The position numbers were made by a program, and so were the translations under genes. DNA of 64,000 bases from Elmis aenea. Taxonomy: Eukaryota > Arthropoda > Insecta > Coleoptera > Elmidae. The notes beneath the pieces were generated by a model. That model was not told the DNA's origin. It made no database searches and was given only the letters and a program-made list of their open reading frames with translations. Numbering within the stretch: position 1 is the first letter of the stretch; each line of letters opens with the position of its first letter. Location: assembly GCA_947652605.1 (NCBI GenBank), contig OX393577.1, positions 27,841,466 through 27,905,465 of the forward strand, written 5' to 3'. This document shows, one piece after another, positions 11,971 through 23,409 of this stretch.

Positions 11971-12277
11971 GTGTTAAGAACGTGTTTATTGATGTTTATT
12001 TAAAACGAACCTTATTGTAAGGCTAAAAAAAACTACGCATATCATAATTAACTTTTGGCAACGCAAATACATAATGGAATCCCTGGAATGCGCAACCGCA
12101 ACAAGTAGTTGATCCATAAAATGTGTTAAGAACGTGTTTATTGATGTTTATTTAAAACGAACCTTATTGTAAGGCTAAAAAAAACTACGCATATCATAAT
12201 TAACTTTTGGCAACGCAAATACATAATGGAATCCCTGGAATGCGCAACCGCAACAAGTAGTTGATCCATAAAATGTG
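11971..12277. repeat. Exact tandem duplication, 152-bp unit, two copies
   Basis: The unit starting GTGTTAAGAACGTG at 11971 is repeated from 12123, and I found no difference between the copies by eye, including an 8-A run. The identity runs three bases into a third unit (to 12277). Confidence 0.9.
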
Positions 12278-12850
12278 CCCAGAAGGCACACATACCAGTT
12301 TTATGTTATTGTTGATAAAATAAATGCATTCCCTAATAACCGATTCGTTATGTAAATAAAATACCTCGTTTCGTCGCAGACATAAAAATCAATAAGAAGA
12401 CATTAATAAATAACAGTTTATAGGTAAATTCCGGTTATTTGATCCACAAAGATCTTTAGACTACTCGTTTTTCTAAATGCGTGGTCACGCACTGGAAACA
12501 AACCGCTAATTTGCCTTATTAGTAAAACTTGATCGCAGAACTCAGACAAAACGTCCTTTTAACAGCATGTTTTTTTAGCATAATAAGCCTTCCTGGTTTT
12601 TAATGAGTCGCAATATTACTTGCAACCTTGTATATAATTACCACAGTAAATAAACATAAAATGGTTGTTGAAATTAAAAAGTTATTTCAATATAGTTATT
12701 TATGTATCAAGGCCAAAAAGTACGTTTTGGCCGAGGTGCATATTACATTTTTTGTGCGATCGAATTAAAAACAATTTAAATTTTTAGTAATTTTTAAAAT
12801 TATAGGTTAGAAACTACGTGACATTCTGTCACTGACAGATTACGGCGTAT

Positions 12851-12977
12851 GTACTGCATTACCGGCCCTCTCCTTAGCAACGGCCGTAAAAGTTACTTTT
12901 TCGGCCGTTGCTAAGAGTAACGGCCTGAAAAGTAACTTTTACGGCCGTTGCTAAGGATAGGGCCGGTAATGCAGTAC
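12851..12977. repeat. Near-perfect 127-bp hairpin
   Basis: GTACTGCATTACCGGCCCT at the left pairs with its complement ending GCCGGTAATGCAGTAC at the right, and AGCAACGGCCGTAAAAGTTA pairs internally. It is far more GC-rich than its surroundings. It probably forms the core of a foldback MITE. Confidence 0.8.
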
Positions 12978-13861
12978 TTTATGGTTGCTAACGCGTCCGT
13001 CAAACAGCTGTTTCTAGTACGATCGCACAAAAAAACATTTGTATGATGAAACATTTCTGGAAAAACTTTGTTCAGAGTTTAAACAAAATTTGGTAAGTAA
13101 ATTCATGTTTTAAAAACTTGATTTTATTACTGTTTAATAATTTTGCAGTAATCTTACTTTTTAGTTTATTTCTTGTATCAAACATTAATTACAACCAAGT
13201 ATAATGATACGTAATAGTAAATAACATGAAATAATAATAATAAAAATAATAACATGAGAACATGACAACAAAAGATCATACTTCTGTTCCCCATTTAAAG
13301 CAATTATAATTGATGAGTTAAATGGTTTTATACAAACCAAAACAACCTAAGATTAACGATCGACGTTAACCGTTAAGTGTAATGCCTACCATAAAAACAT
13401 AACGAATTAACGATTAGAGTGCGAAAATCTCACCTTCTTCCCTTAACAAATCTTTATTTAATGTTGCAATTTATAGTAAATGTTGGCATAATATGCTGTA
13501 TATTATACAGCATGTCCGAAATTTCAAGTTCACCATTTGCAACTTCTAAATCGTAAGATATGATAGGTTAAAGATGGAACTAAAATAACTGCTATAACGA
13601 GCATTTTACTAATGTTATAAGTTATTAAAAAAGTCGAAGACAGTGGATATGGTCAAAAAACCAAAATTTAATAATGTTCCAAAAACTTGTAGAATAAACA
13701 GTAAGTTGTAGATATTTTTATAACGTTCTAAAAGGTTCCTTTTGACAGGCTTTGATTTTGGTGTAAATAATAAACTACAAATGGATACCATAGTCGGCTT
13801 TAACATTATATTAAAAAAACAATTTTTTTCTCGTTTAAGTAATATATGCCTTAAACCAGGC

Positions 13862-14830
13862 ATGTGCAACGTACGGCCTGCGACATGATTTTATTCGGCC
13901 CGCGAGAACTTTTCCAGATCTCACTGAATCCGGCCCACCAGCCACCTAAGGATGAATAACGTTTTCATTTATGTTTTTAATGTTTTTTATTACAAATTCT
14001 ATAAAATGCGGTTATACTTATTTTTAAATGTCTTTTAGCAGCGTTGGCCAACTAGTTTGTTGTCACGTTCGACTTTTTATATGGAATGGTATTCGCGAAC
14101 TACACATCAAATTTTTGAATTTCCAATTAACTCCGAGGAAAATCCGCTTGAACAAGGGTCTCGTTTTTCGCGTTTATCTCCGAGACCGTTAAACCTATTT
14201 TTAAAAACTTTGCACTGTTTTTACTCGCGAAGGATGCGCGCATCAAAAACCAAGTAATTTATAATTTTTTCCGCACAGTTCCATGACCAACGCGACTGCA
14301 TCATTTTCGGGCGGTTGGGCTGTAAAGAATACCAAAAAAAACAAAGAAAGTGCATTAATCTACACATCGCTAGATACGGCTATCCTTTGGCTACACTACG
14401 AGACCAAAAAGAAAAATGCGGATAAAAAACAAACGTGTTTTCAAAAAAATTGCACCATTTTACTGGCAAAGAATGGGCGCATCGATTAATAAGAAAGTTT
14501 TGATTTTATCTCAGACGGTTTGACGACCAACTCAAGCGCAAAAAGTTTTTAAGTAGCATTATCCGGCGTCCATAGAAAATACTAAAAGAAAAAAAATATT
14601 TTACTTTAGCAATATTTAAAATTGTTGCGTGATTGACTGAAAATTGCTTCGCGTTCGATCTGTTTTTTATAACTGTTTTATAGTAATGACTATTTCAATG
14701 AAGAAATAAAACACAAATAAAGATGGGTTGCTTTTTGCATACTCCAATACGAGCCCTTAAAAAAGGTCCGACCCGCGGATGTTTTTCAAATTTACTATCC
14801 GGCCCACGGTCTTGTCGAAGTTATGGAAAA
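13862..14830. repeat. Remnants of a hAT-like element with CGGCCCGCG motifs
   Basis: CGGCCCGCGAGAA near 13898 and CCGACCCGCGG near 14769 resemble the GGCCCGC ends of the intact element at 59263. The termini here are too degraded to set exact borders. The open frames inside are short and unrecognised. Confidence 0.4.
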
Positions 14831-15217
14831 TAAGAGTACTAAGAAATAAATACAACTAAAGTAATATAAGTGTAATATTAAAACTCATTTATTGTTAATT
14901 AATAAATTATTTTTCATTTTCTTAAAATATTTGATCACTAGATTAGACAAACAATCATTGAATTTCATCAATTTCAAACAATAACTACAACATAACAATA
15001 ATCTGTAATACTATGATTTCATTTTAGTGGATTTCTTTACTAAAAATTAAACAGAATTACTACAATTTCTTGTTTTTTAATTCTCAAATTTCTTTCATAT
15101 TCGTATTAAAATCATTGTTATATTCATTAAACTTATTTTAAAATTTTTAAAAATTATACAGATATAATAAATTACTTTTTCTACGACCACTAATGTAAAT
15201 GACTCTTACCGTACAGC

Positions 15218-15420
15218 CTCCATGCATAGTAAGTGGATCTTTTCTTTACTTACGCACGGTTAGCAAACAGCACCGTTTTTTTTTTAAGAAATTATCGAAG
15301 TAGACTCACGTCAAACACTTCCTGCATGTCTAGTAAGTGAGTTATAGTTATAACGCACGGTAAGCAAAACGCACATTTGCCTAGAAATGTCAAAGTAGAC
15401 TTACGTCTAAATTGACAAGA
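15218..15420. repeat. Degenerate two-copy tandem repeat, about 105 bp
   Basis: The order GCAT..TAGTAAGTG - ACGCACGGTTAGCAAAC - GAAGTAGACTCACGTC recurs once from about 15325 (TAGTAAGTGAG - ACGCACGGTAAGCAAAA - AAAGTAGACTTACGTC). Confidence 0.6.
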
Positions 15421-15486
15421 CAACGTAATTACATGTGTATATTAGCCAAAAAGCCGTTATAATTGTATGTACTATATGACCGTAGA

Positions 15487-15622
15487 AAAAGTATGCTACA
15501 TAACACAAGTATAAAGCAATTACGCACTCGTGGAAATACGCACTCGCCGCTACGCGGCCCCGTGCGCAAATTTTCCACTCGTGCGCAATATGCTTCTTAC
15601 AACTCTTGTTATGTAATATGCT
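15487..15622. repeat. Palindromic MITE
   Basis: GTATGCTACATAACACAAG and ACTCGTGGAAA on the left are mirrored by TTTCCACTCGTGCGCAA and CTTGTTATGTAATATGC on the right, around a GC-rich centre at 15545. Confidence 0.6.
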
Positions 15623-16404
15623 AATTTGTAGCACTTTAAGGTAAACTATGATAAACAAAAAATGAAATTTAATTACCAAGTATTATTAACGAACTTTTAT
15701 TATCTGTTCTTATTGCATTACGTTAAACCTCAATTAATTGTATTTCAAACTATAAAAATAAGATTACTTTTACTTTAATTTTAGGGCGATAATAGTTTTA
15801 AGGGTATCTTTACAAGCATTATATTGTTTAGAAATTAAATTTTAAAATGAACATACTTCACTGTAAACTGTTGACAAGAAAAATAGTGTTTAAATGTTTA
15901 AATCACATAACATACCGTTTAAATCAACTGTGGTTTCCTTTGAAAAACCTATCATTTATCTTACAATCAAAGCAATGTCGACACAATTAAATATCGCCAT
16001 TATCTACTGCATAAAAAATTTTAAAAAAAAATATTTTATAAGATTTTTCTATCTAATATTTCCATTTGTGTTTGTATCCGTAAATTATCAAGAAAACCGC
16101 AAAAACTCAAAAAATACTGATTTTAGACATAATTGACCTTTAATACTTTTTAAAGAAAATTACGTTATCAAAAAGAAATTGTATAAATAAATATAGGTTG
16201 CTCCATTTAAAAAAAAAACTGACTTAATCGTGTTTGAAGTTTGATTAAATGGACCGGGCATAAGGAACACCCTGTGTATTATTTTAAAATTTTAACTAGT
16301 CAAAAATCACAATGACACTATTGTTCTACAAAATATTAAGGAATTCGTTCTGGCTTAGCCAAGTTGTGAAATATCATTATTTTTTTATACTCCTGTTTCT
16401 GTCA

Positions 16405-16560
16405 ATGGGTCAATCTAAACAGATGAATCTTCGTTAGGTGTAAACAAATTTTACTTTGGTTACCTTTGTTAATAACAATCATAATCTCAATAGCAACAAT
16501 GGTACCCACAGCAAAATGTGCTTACACCTAAGGAAGATTCATCTGTTTAGATTGACCCAT
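16405..16560. mobile_element. 156-bp MITE with 41-bp inverted ends
   Basis: It begins ATGGGTCAATCTAAACAGAT and ends with the inverted ATCTGTTTAGATTGACCCAT. The arms continue through GAATCTTCGTTAGGTGTAA with few mismatches. It lies inside an older repeat-rich stretch with TTCCATTTAAAAA motifs (16200-16830). Confidence 0.75.
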
Positions 16561-17197
16561 ATGTTTATAAAAACTTGAATAACTCAAAAACGACTGAATT
16601 TAGATACATAAAACCTACTCCTATATGTTTTTACAGAGAATTCAATTTTACATCTACAAATTATAAAATATACTGGGTGTTCCATTTAAAAAAAAACTGG
16701 TTGAAAATAATTTAAGGTTATGTAGTAAATTATCACAAACAACTTTTGTGTAAAACTTTTTTTTGTAAAGTTGAAACAAACGAGATATTGATCCATTACG
16801 TTACTTTTTGTACACACTGTATATATTACAGTTTAAAAGTCACAAATAATGAGTCTTGAATTACGAACACGCTGTATATTTCAATAGAAATTAACGCTTT
16901 CCATTCTATTGATGTGTATCGAGTTATACGCAAAATATTTGCACTTCAAAATATATGTATTTGTTTTTAAAACAAGATGTCAAGCAACTACATTCGTAAA
17001 AACAAATTATATTAATATAAATATAATTAGGTACTCATCTTTTTTTCCTAGCTTAAAGCTTTAATTTTCGTTCTATTTAACCGTCAAAGTAATAAAACAA
17101 ATCAATGATTAAAATAATTTATGCAAAAAAAGCAGCAAATTACAAATGTTTAAAGGCATTTGTTGTTATTATTAGAATAAATTGCTGAAGTACTTAC

Positions 17198-17287
17198 AAT
17201 ATCAGGTGGACTTCCGGAAGAAGAATACAACAAAACACCCGGTTCTTTATCAATATTTTTTATTTGAGTGGGTTTTGATCCCATCAT
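17198..17287 (-). CDS. Hn: Candidate distal alternative first exon of Hn
   Basis: On the minus strand an ATGATG start opens a 30-codon frame that ends at a perfect GTAAGT donor (17197-17192) in phase 0. This is the phase needed to join Hn exon 2 at 7838. The encoded peptide is hydrophilic and ends YSSSGSPPDI, loosely like the RSGSRFND end of the proximal exon. A TATA/initiator pair lies upstream. I infer an alternative N-terminus for phenylalanine hydroxylase; the sequence shows only the exon. It could instead be the first exon of an unknown gene, though no other downstream acceptor with coding sequence was recognised. Confidence 0.5.
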
Positions 17288-17409
17288 TTTGCTTATCGGA
17301 CAAAAAAATACGTAATAAAAAATCAATTAAACAATCACTTTCTGTGACAAATTGCAACTGTAAATTGCTATTATGGCTTGAAACTGAAACCAACCATTAA
17401 TCGCTTATG

Positions 17410-17444
17410 ACTGATAGCACTTATTTAGTGTTAGTGTATCTATA
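17410..17444 (-). promoter_or_regulatory. TATA + TCAGT core promoter for the distal Hn exon
   Basis: On the minus strand TATAGATA (17444-17437) is followed at the standard spacing by the arthropod initiator TCAGT (17414-17410). The A of the initiator is 32 bp from the first T of the TATA box. The predicted 5' UTR to the ATG at 17287 is about 125 nt. Confidence 0.5.
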
Positions 17445-18420
17445 AGAAACTTGTTCTGCTTTCGTTGAAGGCCGTATTATTATCGTTTGTCCTGAACGAA
17501 TTTTTATTTCTCAGTGGTGTCTTGCGATAAAAGTGTTTTTAATTTCAGCATCTTGATTCGCAATTTATCATTTACTTTCTTTCATACAGTTTATGCAAGA
17601 AAAAATCATTGACATGTATCTGCGATATAGTCGATGTCATGAGGTACTTAATCGGACAAAACAATAAATCGTTAACACATTTATTAAAGTTTATCACTTG
17701 CTATATCACAGCTTTAATAAAAATATTTATGAGATAGTTCAAAAAACTATCAATAAAAATAAATAACTTCAAGGATGTGGACGTCCGAAAAAAAGTAAAT
17801 ATTTGACTCTTCTTGGTTTTATGTTGCTGATAAGAATATGGAGCAAGGGATCATAATGATTATATTTAGTCGTTTACAGTCGTTCAATGATATTAAAAAT
17901 TTATTAAAAATATGTCCAGTGAGAAAAATTAAATTCGCAAAACAATTTACAATTAATTAAAAAATAGTCATAGAAAACTGCAAAAAATATATGAGAACCT
18001 TAATTAATTTATAATTTTAGGTGTTTACGCATATATTTTTTTTCACGAAAGTAACGAAATCGTTGCCAAAAATTCATCACTGCCACGAGTATTCTTGGCC
18101 GTTGAGAACTTAAAGACACTGTCAAACAATTACGTACGGTGGTATATGAAATAAAAATGTCTCTAAGCCAAAACTTAAACCACTTTCACAAGGCTGTAAA
18201 AAATTCGTAATTCTTTAAAAATAAACAAATATAAGATCCATAGGATAATTTACAGCAACGTATAACAGAAAGAAAATAGTTTTCTATTGACGGAGGCAAA
18301 GAATTAAAAATTGAAGGAAGAGAGGGTATAGATATATAGATTTTTAAGATATTAGAAACAATATGCGCATTTTCAGTTTATATTCTTACAAATCACGTAA
18401 AAACACACTTCTTTGCTAAT

Positions 18421-18498
18421 TCAAGCAACATTTTATCTCTAACGCCTTCCAAGGTGCTCATGTTCTTCATACACACTGTATAAACCTACAAACAATAA
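18421..18498 (-). CDS. Possible terminal exon of an unknown gene
   Basis: On the minus strand a pyrimidine-rich acceptor (TTATTGTTTGTAG) at about 18499 opens a frame of 30 codons that ends in TGA. It includes MSTLEGVRDKMLLELAKK. The codon use looks more coding than the flanks. No upstream exons were identified and no database match is known to me. It may be chance. Confidence 0.25.
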
Positions 18499-20438
18499 GA
18501 ATCACTCAAATCACCCAAAATTGTTTGCAATAGTTTGTTTTCTTAACTGAATTTCCACACGAAAATGCTTAACATGAAAAATCGGTTTCCATGAAAAAAT
18601 ATTCTGGTCCTGAAAAAATGCCATGTATTTCATACATTTACTTTCTTTTAACACAAAACCAAAAACCGCTTTACACGAAAAGATTTTGCACCTCAAAAGC
18701 ACAAACAGTGAAAAAATCCTAAACTATTTTTCCTTAACAGTGCAATGGTAGAAAAATAACGGCGTAAACTAAGCGCTATTTCGCTTAGAGTTAAAATTGA
18801 GTTGCTTAAAGCTGTAGATATAAGGCATTCTTCGAAAACGAACATCTTAACTCAATGTTACGACATCAAAAACATTGATGAGTTTTTTGTATGCCTTTTT
18901 AATACGAAATTCCTTTAACATAAAAAATATTTCTGTCTTTATGGTTTCGTGTACACGAAATCACAGTAAAGCCCTTCATATTGTAATTAATTAGGTTCGG
19001 TAAAAGGTTCGCATAATTAAGTGATTTGGTTCTAAAGTGGTTTAGTCCACTTTGGTTAACAACTACGTATAAAAGGTTTTATATGATGGTTTAAGTAACA
19101 AATGTTTAGTAAGAGATTACGTCCATTTTCAAAGGTTGCATTTGTACATATAATATTGATTTCATATTTATCGATATTTAAAAAAAACTTGATTTTAAAG
19201 ACATGTCTATTTAATTATAAAAATTATAAAAACTGAAATCATCTTAACGAATTTAGTTTTGTTTTCAACTAGAACCTAATCGTCTAAATTATCAGGTTTT
19301 GTAGCTATGTAAATTTTATTTCTTATATAATTTTGATGACATAAAGATATAGACCCGCCTGTTTTCTTGAAATACATTAATAAATAACAATTTTGTGTGT
19401 GGTCTAGATAAAATTAAGAAATGTCCTGCTACGTTTAAGCAAATCTGTTGTTTATATTAAATATGTATTAATAACGATTTCACAATTTAAAAAACGAAAC
19501 AGACAAGATAACAAACATATCAATAACTTTCTATTAGTATAAAGTTACAGAACTTGATGCAAAGGGTCTCAAAAAGATGTAAGCGAAATCGAATTGTATT
19601 CGGTTTATTACCTATATTTAACCATTCAGTCGTAGAAAGGTTCAAAAACAAACTATTATTTATCTGGAGCTAAGTTTTAGGCACTTTTCAAATTTATTAT
19701 TGTATGTAGAAGTCATGTTTCATGTTTTTAATTGTTATCATATCAGCAAAATTCAAAATAATAACGCGCACTAGCCATATCGCTTGTCAGTTTATTGTAA
19801 ATATAAATTAATTTTGCAAAGTAAATACTTTAAATTGGTAACATCCGAAAGGGGGGCCTCTTATATAAAACATGTTGTGTGTATATTTATAGAAAAATGA
19901 GCTGAGATTATGAATTTTGTTGTGAAGTGATACAGCAAAATGTGTTAATTTGTGACCTATCCAGATATGGATAACCTTTGGAATGAATGTGTGAAAAAAG
20001 TATGTTTTAGAAACAGTCCAATTTATCAAGCAACAATTATATAATTGATTATTAAATGAGTTTCTTGATTCAAAAAACAACAGTTAATCTATTAGTTAGT
20101 CATTTTGCAATGCTAATTTTATGGGTACCTATATCTTATTTAGATAAAACGATGTCCAAATAAATATTAAAAATATCTTAAAATAACTCTTATGAGATAT
20201 TCTAAAAATTACCTACTGTTATTTAAAGAAATGTTAAAAAATAACTGTAAAAGTTAGCTTAAGAACGAATTGTCAAATAAATATAATTCATATGGTAGGT
20301 CAAATTATTAATAAATATCCATACATCAGCCTCATGTTTTGGCGCTTAAAAAAGTTCCTAGCTACTATTATTGATGTGGACTATTATAACCAGATGTATT
20401 GCTGTTTAACACGTTCGCTGCGGCGCTATTCGGTAGTA

Positions 20439-21058
20439 CAGGATGGCTTTCTTTTATAATTTTTGAAATATAGCCAAACGCTATTTTGGGCAATTTTCAA
20501 AAATGTTAAATATCTCGCTTAAACGAAAAGATAGAGAAAAACGTTAATAATATTTTTTGCATAGTTTTTTGTTCTTAATAAAAAAGCGATGTTCAATTTT
20601 TTTTTACTCATATAAGTAGCGATATATTACACCTAACTTTCTTGTTTTAAATGGCAACCATAGTTGGCCCTGACATAAATCGAAAGCTTACTTTTTGCGC
20701 TTTTCAAAAATATATAATTTGCTTATGGTTGTCATTTAAAATAAGAAAGTTGGGTCTAATATATCAATATTTAAATGAATAAAAAAAATTGAATATTGCT
20801 ATTTTGTTAAGGACAAAAACCATGCCAAAAATGTTTTAAAAGTTTTTCTCTTCTCGTTTGAGCGAGATATTTAACATTTTTGAAAATTGCCAAAAATCGG
20901 TTTTTGGCTATATTTCGAAAATTATAAAAGATATTAAAAATCTGTTTACGGCAAAGAATTCTTTTCGAAAAAAAAATCGAGACTACGTACTTAGTTTTTT
21001 TTCTGTCTCTGATAATAACCGAAATACCTTGTATGAGCATCGAAAATAGGCCACCCTG
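20439..21058. mobile_element. Foldback transposon, TA-CAGG(A/G)TGGC ends
   Basis: Left end TA-CAGGATGGC, right end GGCCACCCTG-TA. The arms pair through AAATATAGCCAAA / TTTGGCTATATTT and GTTAAATATCTCGCT / AGCGAGATATTTAAC. The left arm lacks about 100 bp of the right arm, which indicates an internal deletion. Confidence 0.7.
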
Positions 21059-21409
21059 TACTTTGGAGTTGACTGCGTTTAAATATGATTCTCATTAAAA
21101 CAAGGTAAGCAAAATTCAAGATTATCTGTGCAATCTTCGCAATAGCTTGTCACTCGACGAACTTTTTTATCGACTTCCCGGCTTGTCATGGGTTCTCTTT
21201 ATGTTTTATAACAGCTTCTGCAGGGTTCCCTCTTTTTCTTTTTCTAAAACTGTCTTAGCCCGACTAGGCATTTCAACCTTCTCACTCTAACTGGTAATGA
21301 CGAGCTCCGTTTATTAAGGGTTTAATGTGTTCAAACTAATAATTAACTGATCTAGTCGTCACCAATACCCGGGTATACCGGGTATGCCAGATTAGCGGTA
21401 AATATACCG

Positions 21410-21560
21410 TTAATTATAAGGTTAATAACTTTTAAAGTAAGCTGAAAGCTCCGAAAGGGGACGTCTAAGGAAAAAATTTATGTGAAAGACCCCCCTTAAA
21501 TTTCGATAAGGAATCACCTCCCAAATTTTTTTGCAATGCTAAAGAAACACCCTATATATA
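21410..21560. repeat. Solo right-arm fragment of the 29.7-kb foldback family
   Basis: The motifs GAAAGGGGACGTCTAAGGAAA, AAAGACCCCCCTTAAATTT and GGAATCACCTCCCAAATTTT match the right arm of the complete element at 29690-30732. The left arm is missing. Confidence 0.65.
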
Positions 21561-22106
21561 TTATATATTAAAAAATTGAAGACGAGATTAACATTAATGT
21601 AGGAATAATAAGAAATGGTGAAAACGTACTAAGAGGATATAGAATTTGATTTAATTAAGTAATTTTCTTAAGATAAGGATTTGTGTTAAGAACGACAAAT
21701 AAAAGAATTTATCTTGCATTTGTGTTCCTTATTTGGCTTTTACAAATATGTTCGTTTTACGAATAGGCAAACTACAAACGCTGGTGACTGTGTGGTTGTG
21801 TTACTGCCTACTTTTATTAATGCTGTGCCAATATAAAGTTTGAGGTTTTTACTATACAACAAAAACGTGTTTTTTTCTGTGAAATGTAGATGCTTCGGTT
21901 TTGAGATATTTTCGTCGAAAAAAATTAGAATTAATCCACCTGCGTTTTGATCGCATTTTATCTTATCCATATTACGTTAAATGTAAAATTATTTTGTATT
22001 AATTAGATTTAAATAAGACCTTTGAAACGAATTTGTGAAATTAAAATTGTCTTTCAATCTTGGGCAATGGCAATATTATCGTTTTTTTTTAACTACAGAT
22101 CATCGC

Positions 22107-23181
22107 TAGGATTGCACCGATAAATTGGTAGATAGTCGGTAATCGGTCCTATCGGCTCTTTTGTCGATTAATTGACAATCAGTATTTTGGCCACGAATCG
22201 GTTTTCATTTAATTTTTATGCCAATAGATTAGTTCAAAATATTAGATGGAAATGGTTTGACTTGTTTAACGTAACCGTAATCTTAAGAGTCTGGCTGCTA
22301 ATATAGTAATTTACTAAAGATTACTAAAAATTAAAGCAAATAAGTAAAGTCGCTATTAATGGATATAGTTAAGTTCTATTTTTCTTTAATAATAATGTAG
22401 GAACATTATAAGATTTATTTTTTTAAGCATAATCTAATTTGTACATTTCAGGTTTTATGTGGTTTGTTTAGCTGTTTTATGATTTTTACGTATTGTTGCG
22501 TATGAACAGAAACCAGTCAAAGTTGATAGACCTTATGTTGAATTTAAGATAACTAACCGAATGGTAACCGAGCTCGGTGGCTGGTTGGTATGCAACCTAG
22601 CCAGTAAAATCGGGAGGTCGTGGGTTCGAATCCCGCGGCCGTCTGTTATAGTAGGGGTTTCAGGTGGTTTCCCCTACCTACTATAGGCAAATGCTGTGAC
22701 AGTACTTCCACCTACCCCTTGCCTTACCCACCCTATCCTTGTTCCCCGCCCCTCCACCTCACGGACGCTAAAGAGTAGCTGAAGCGTCCTTAAACAAACA
22801 ATTAAAAAAAAAAACTATTGGTTGGCTTCACTTACCAATCAGGGGCACACACAACGACACATGGGCAAATGCACTGTATCTTTTTCTAGCCTGAAAAACC
22901 CCTTTAGGGTGGGCATGCGCGACGGCCACGAACACGAAACCAGCCAAACAGGCGCGACAAATACGCAAAATTTAATAATAAAACAAAACGCACATTCAGC
23001 CCAACGAACGATACCTAGCACGTACATCAGGAAGAAATCAACCTAATTCAAAATTAGGTCACAGTCACAATAAATAAATTTAATAAGTGCATTAATTATA
23101 TAATCCAATGCATCAATTGTAAAAATCAATAATCTGCCAAGTAATTGGTAATCGGCCGATTCGCTAATCGATGCATCCCTA
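22107..23181. mobile_element. hAT-like element with TAGGRTGCATCGATTA ends
   Basis: Left end TAGGATTGCACCGATAAAT and right end inverted (AATCGATGCATCCCTA), with CGGTAATCGGTCC/AATCGGCCGATT sub-terminal repeats. A clear 8-bp duplication was not found. A SINE sits inside. A related right-end fragment is at 27950-28055. Confidence 0.55.
22570..22814 (+). mobile_element. tRNA-derived SINE
   Basis: The head reads GAGCTCGGTGGCTGGTTGGT with an A-box-like stretch and, 40 bp on, GGTTCGAATCCC, a canonical RNA polymerase III B box (22623-22634). A C-rich body of about 150 bp ends in an A-rich tail at 22803-22814. It is too divergent to fold as a tRNA. It lies nested inside the hAT-like element. Confidence 0.75.
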
Positions 23182-23312
23182 TATCGTAACAATAAATAAA
23201 GCCTTTTATTAAACTATATGGGTATAGCAAGAGTAAAAAATTTTAAATAATATACTGTTGTTGGGAAAGTACCATCGAATTCCAAAAAAAAGGCTATTAA
23301 TGTTTTAATGCT

Positions 23313-23409
23313 TTAAACCCCTAAGGCACATGCCCGTGTCTGACACGGGCATGCGTTCCCGTCTTTTTTGGCACCAAATTTTAATAAAAATCGTACCTTA
23401 AAGGGTTAA
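23313..23409. mobile_element. Miniature piggyBac-like element
   Basis: The target-site tetramer TTAA is present at both edges. Inside it, CCCCTAAGG on the left mirrors CCTTAAAGGG on the right. The element contains a 25-bp palindrome (23329-23353, arms CATGCCCGTGTC). Confidence 0.5.

Larger units (their letters stand above)
12278..17197. other. Repeat-rich region between the two candidate Hn first exons
   Basis: If the distal exon belongs to Hn, this is intronic. Besides the hairpins and MITEs listed, 14830-15180 and 15620-16190 are plain AT-rich DNA in which I see nothing specific. Confidence 0.55.

Noticed and set aside
15218..15420. CRISPR-like array
   Set aside because: Only two diverged units with no uniform spacers, and the window is clearly eukaryotic.
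22579..22645. A tRNA gene suggested by the GGTTCGAATCCC box
   Set aside because: The sequence does not close an acceptor stem or anticodon arm, and it continues into a C-rich body with an A-tail, so it is the head of a SINE.
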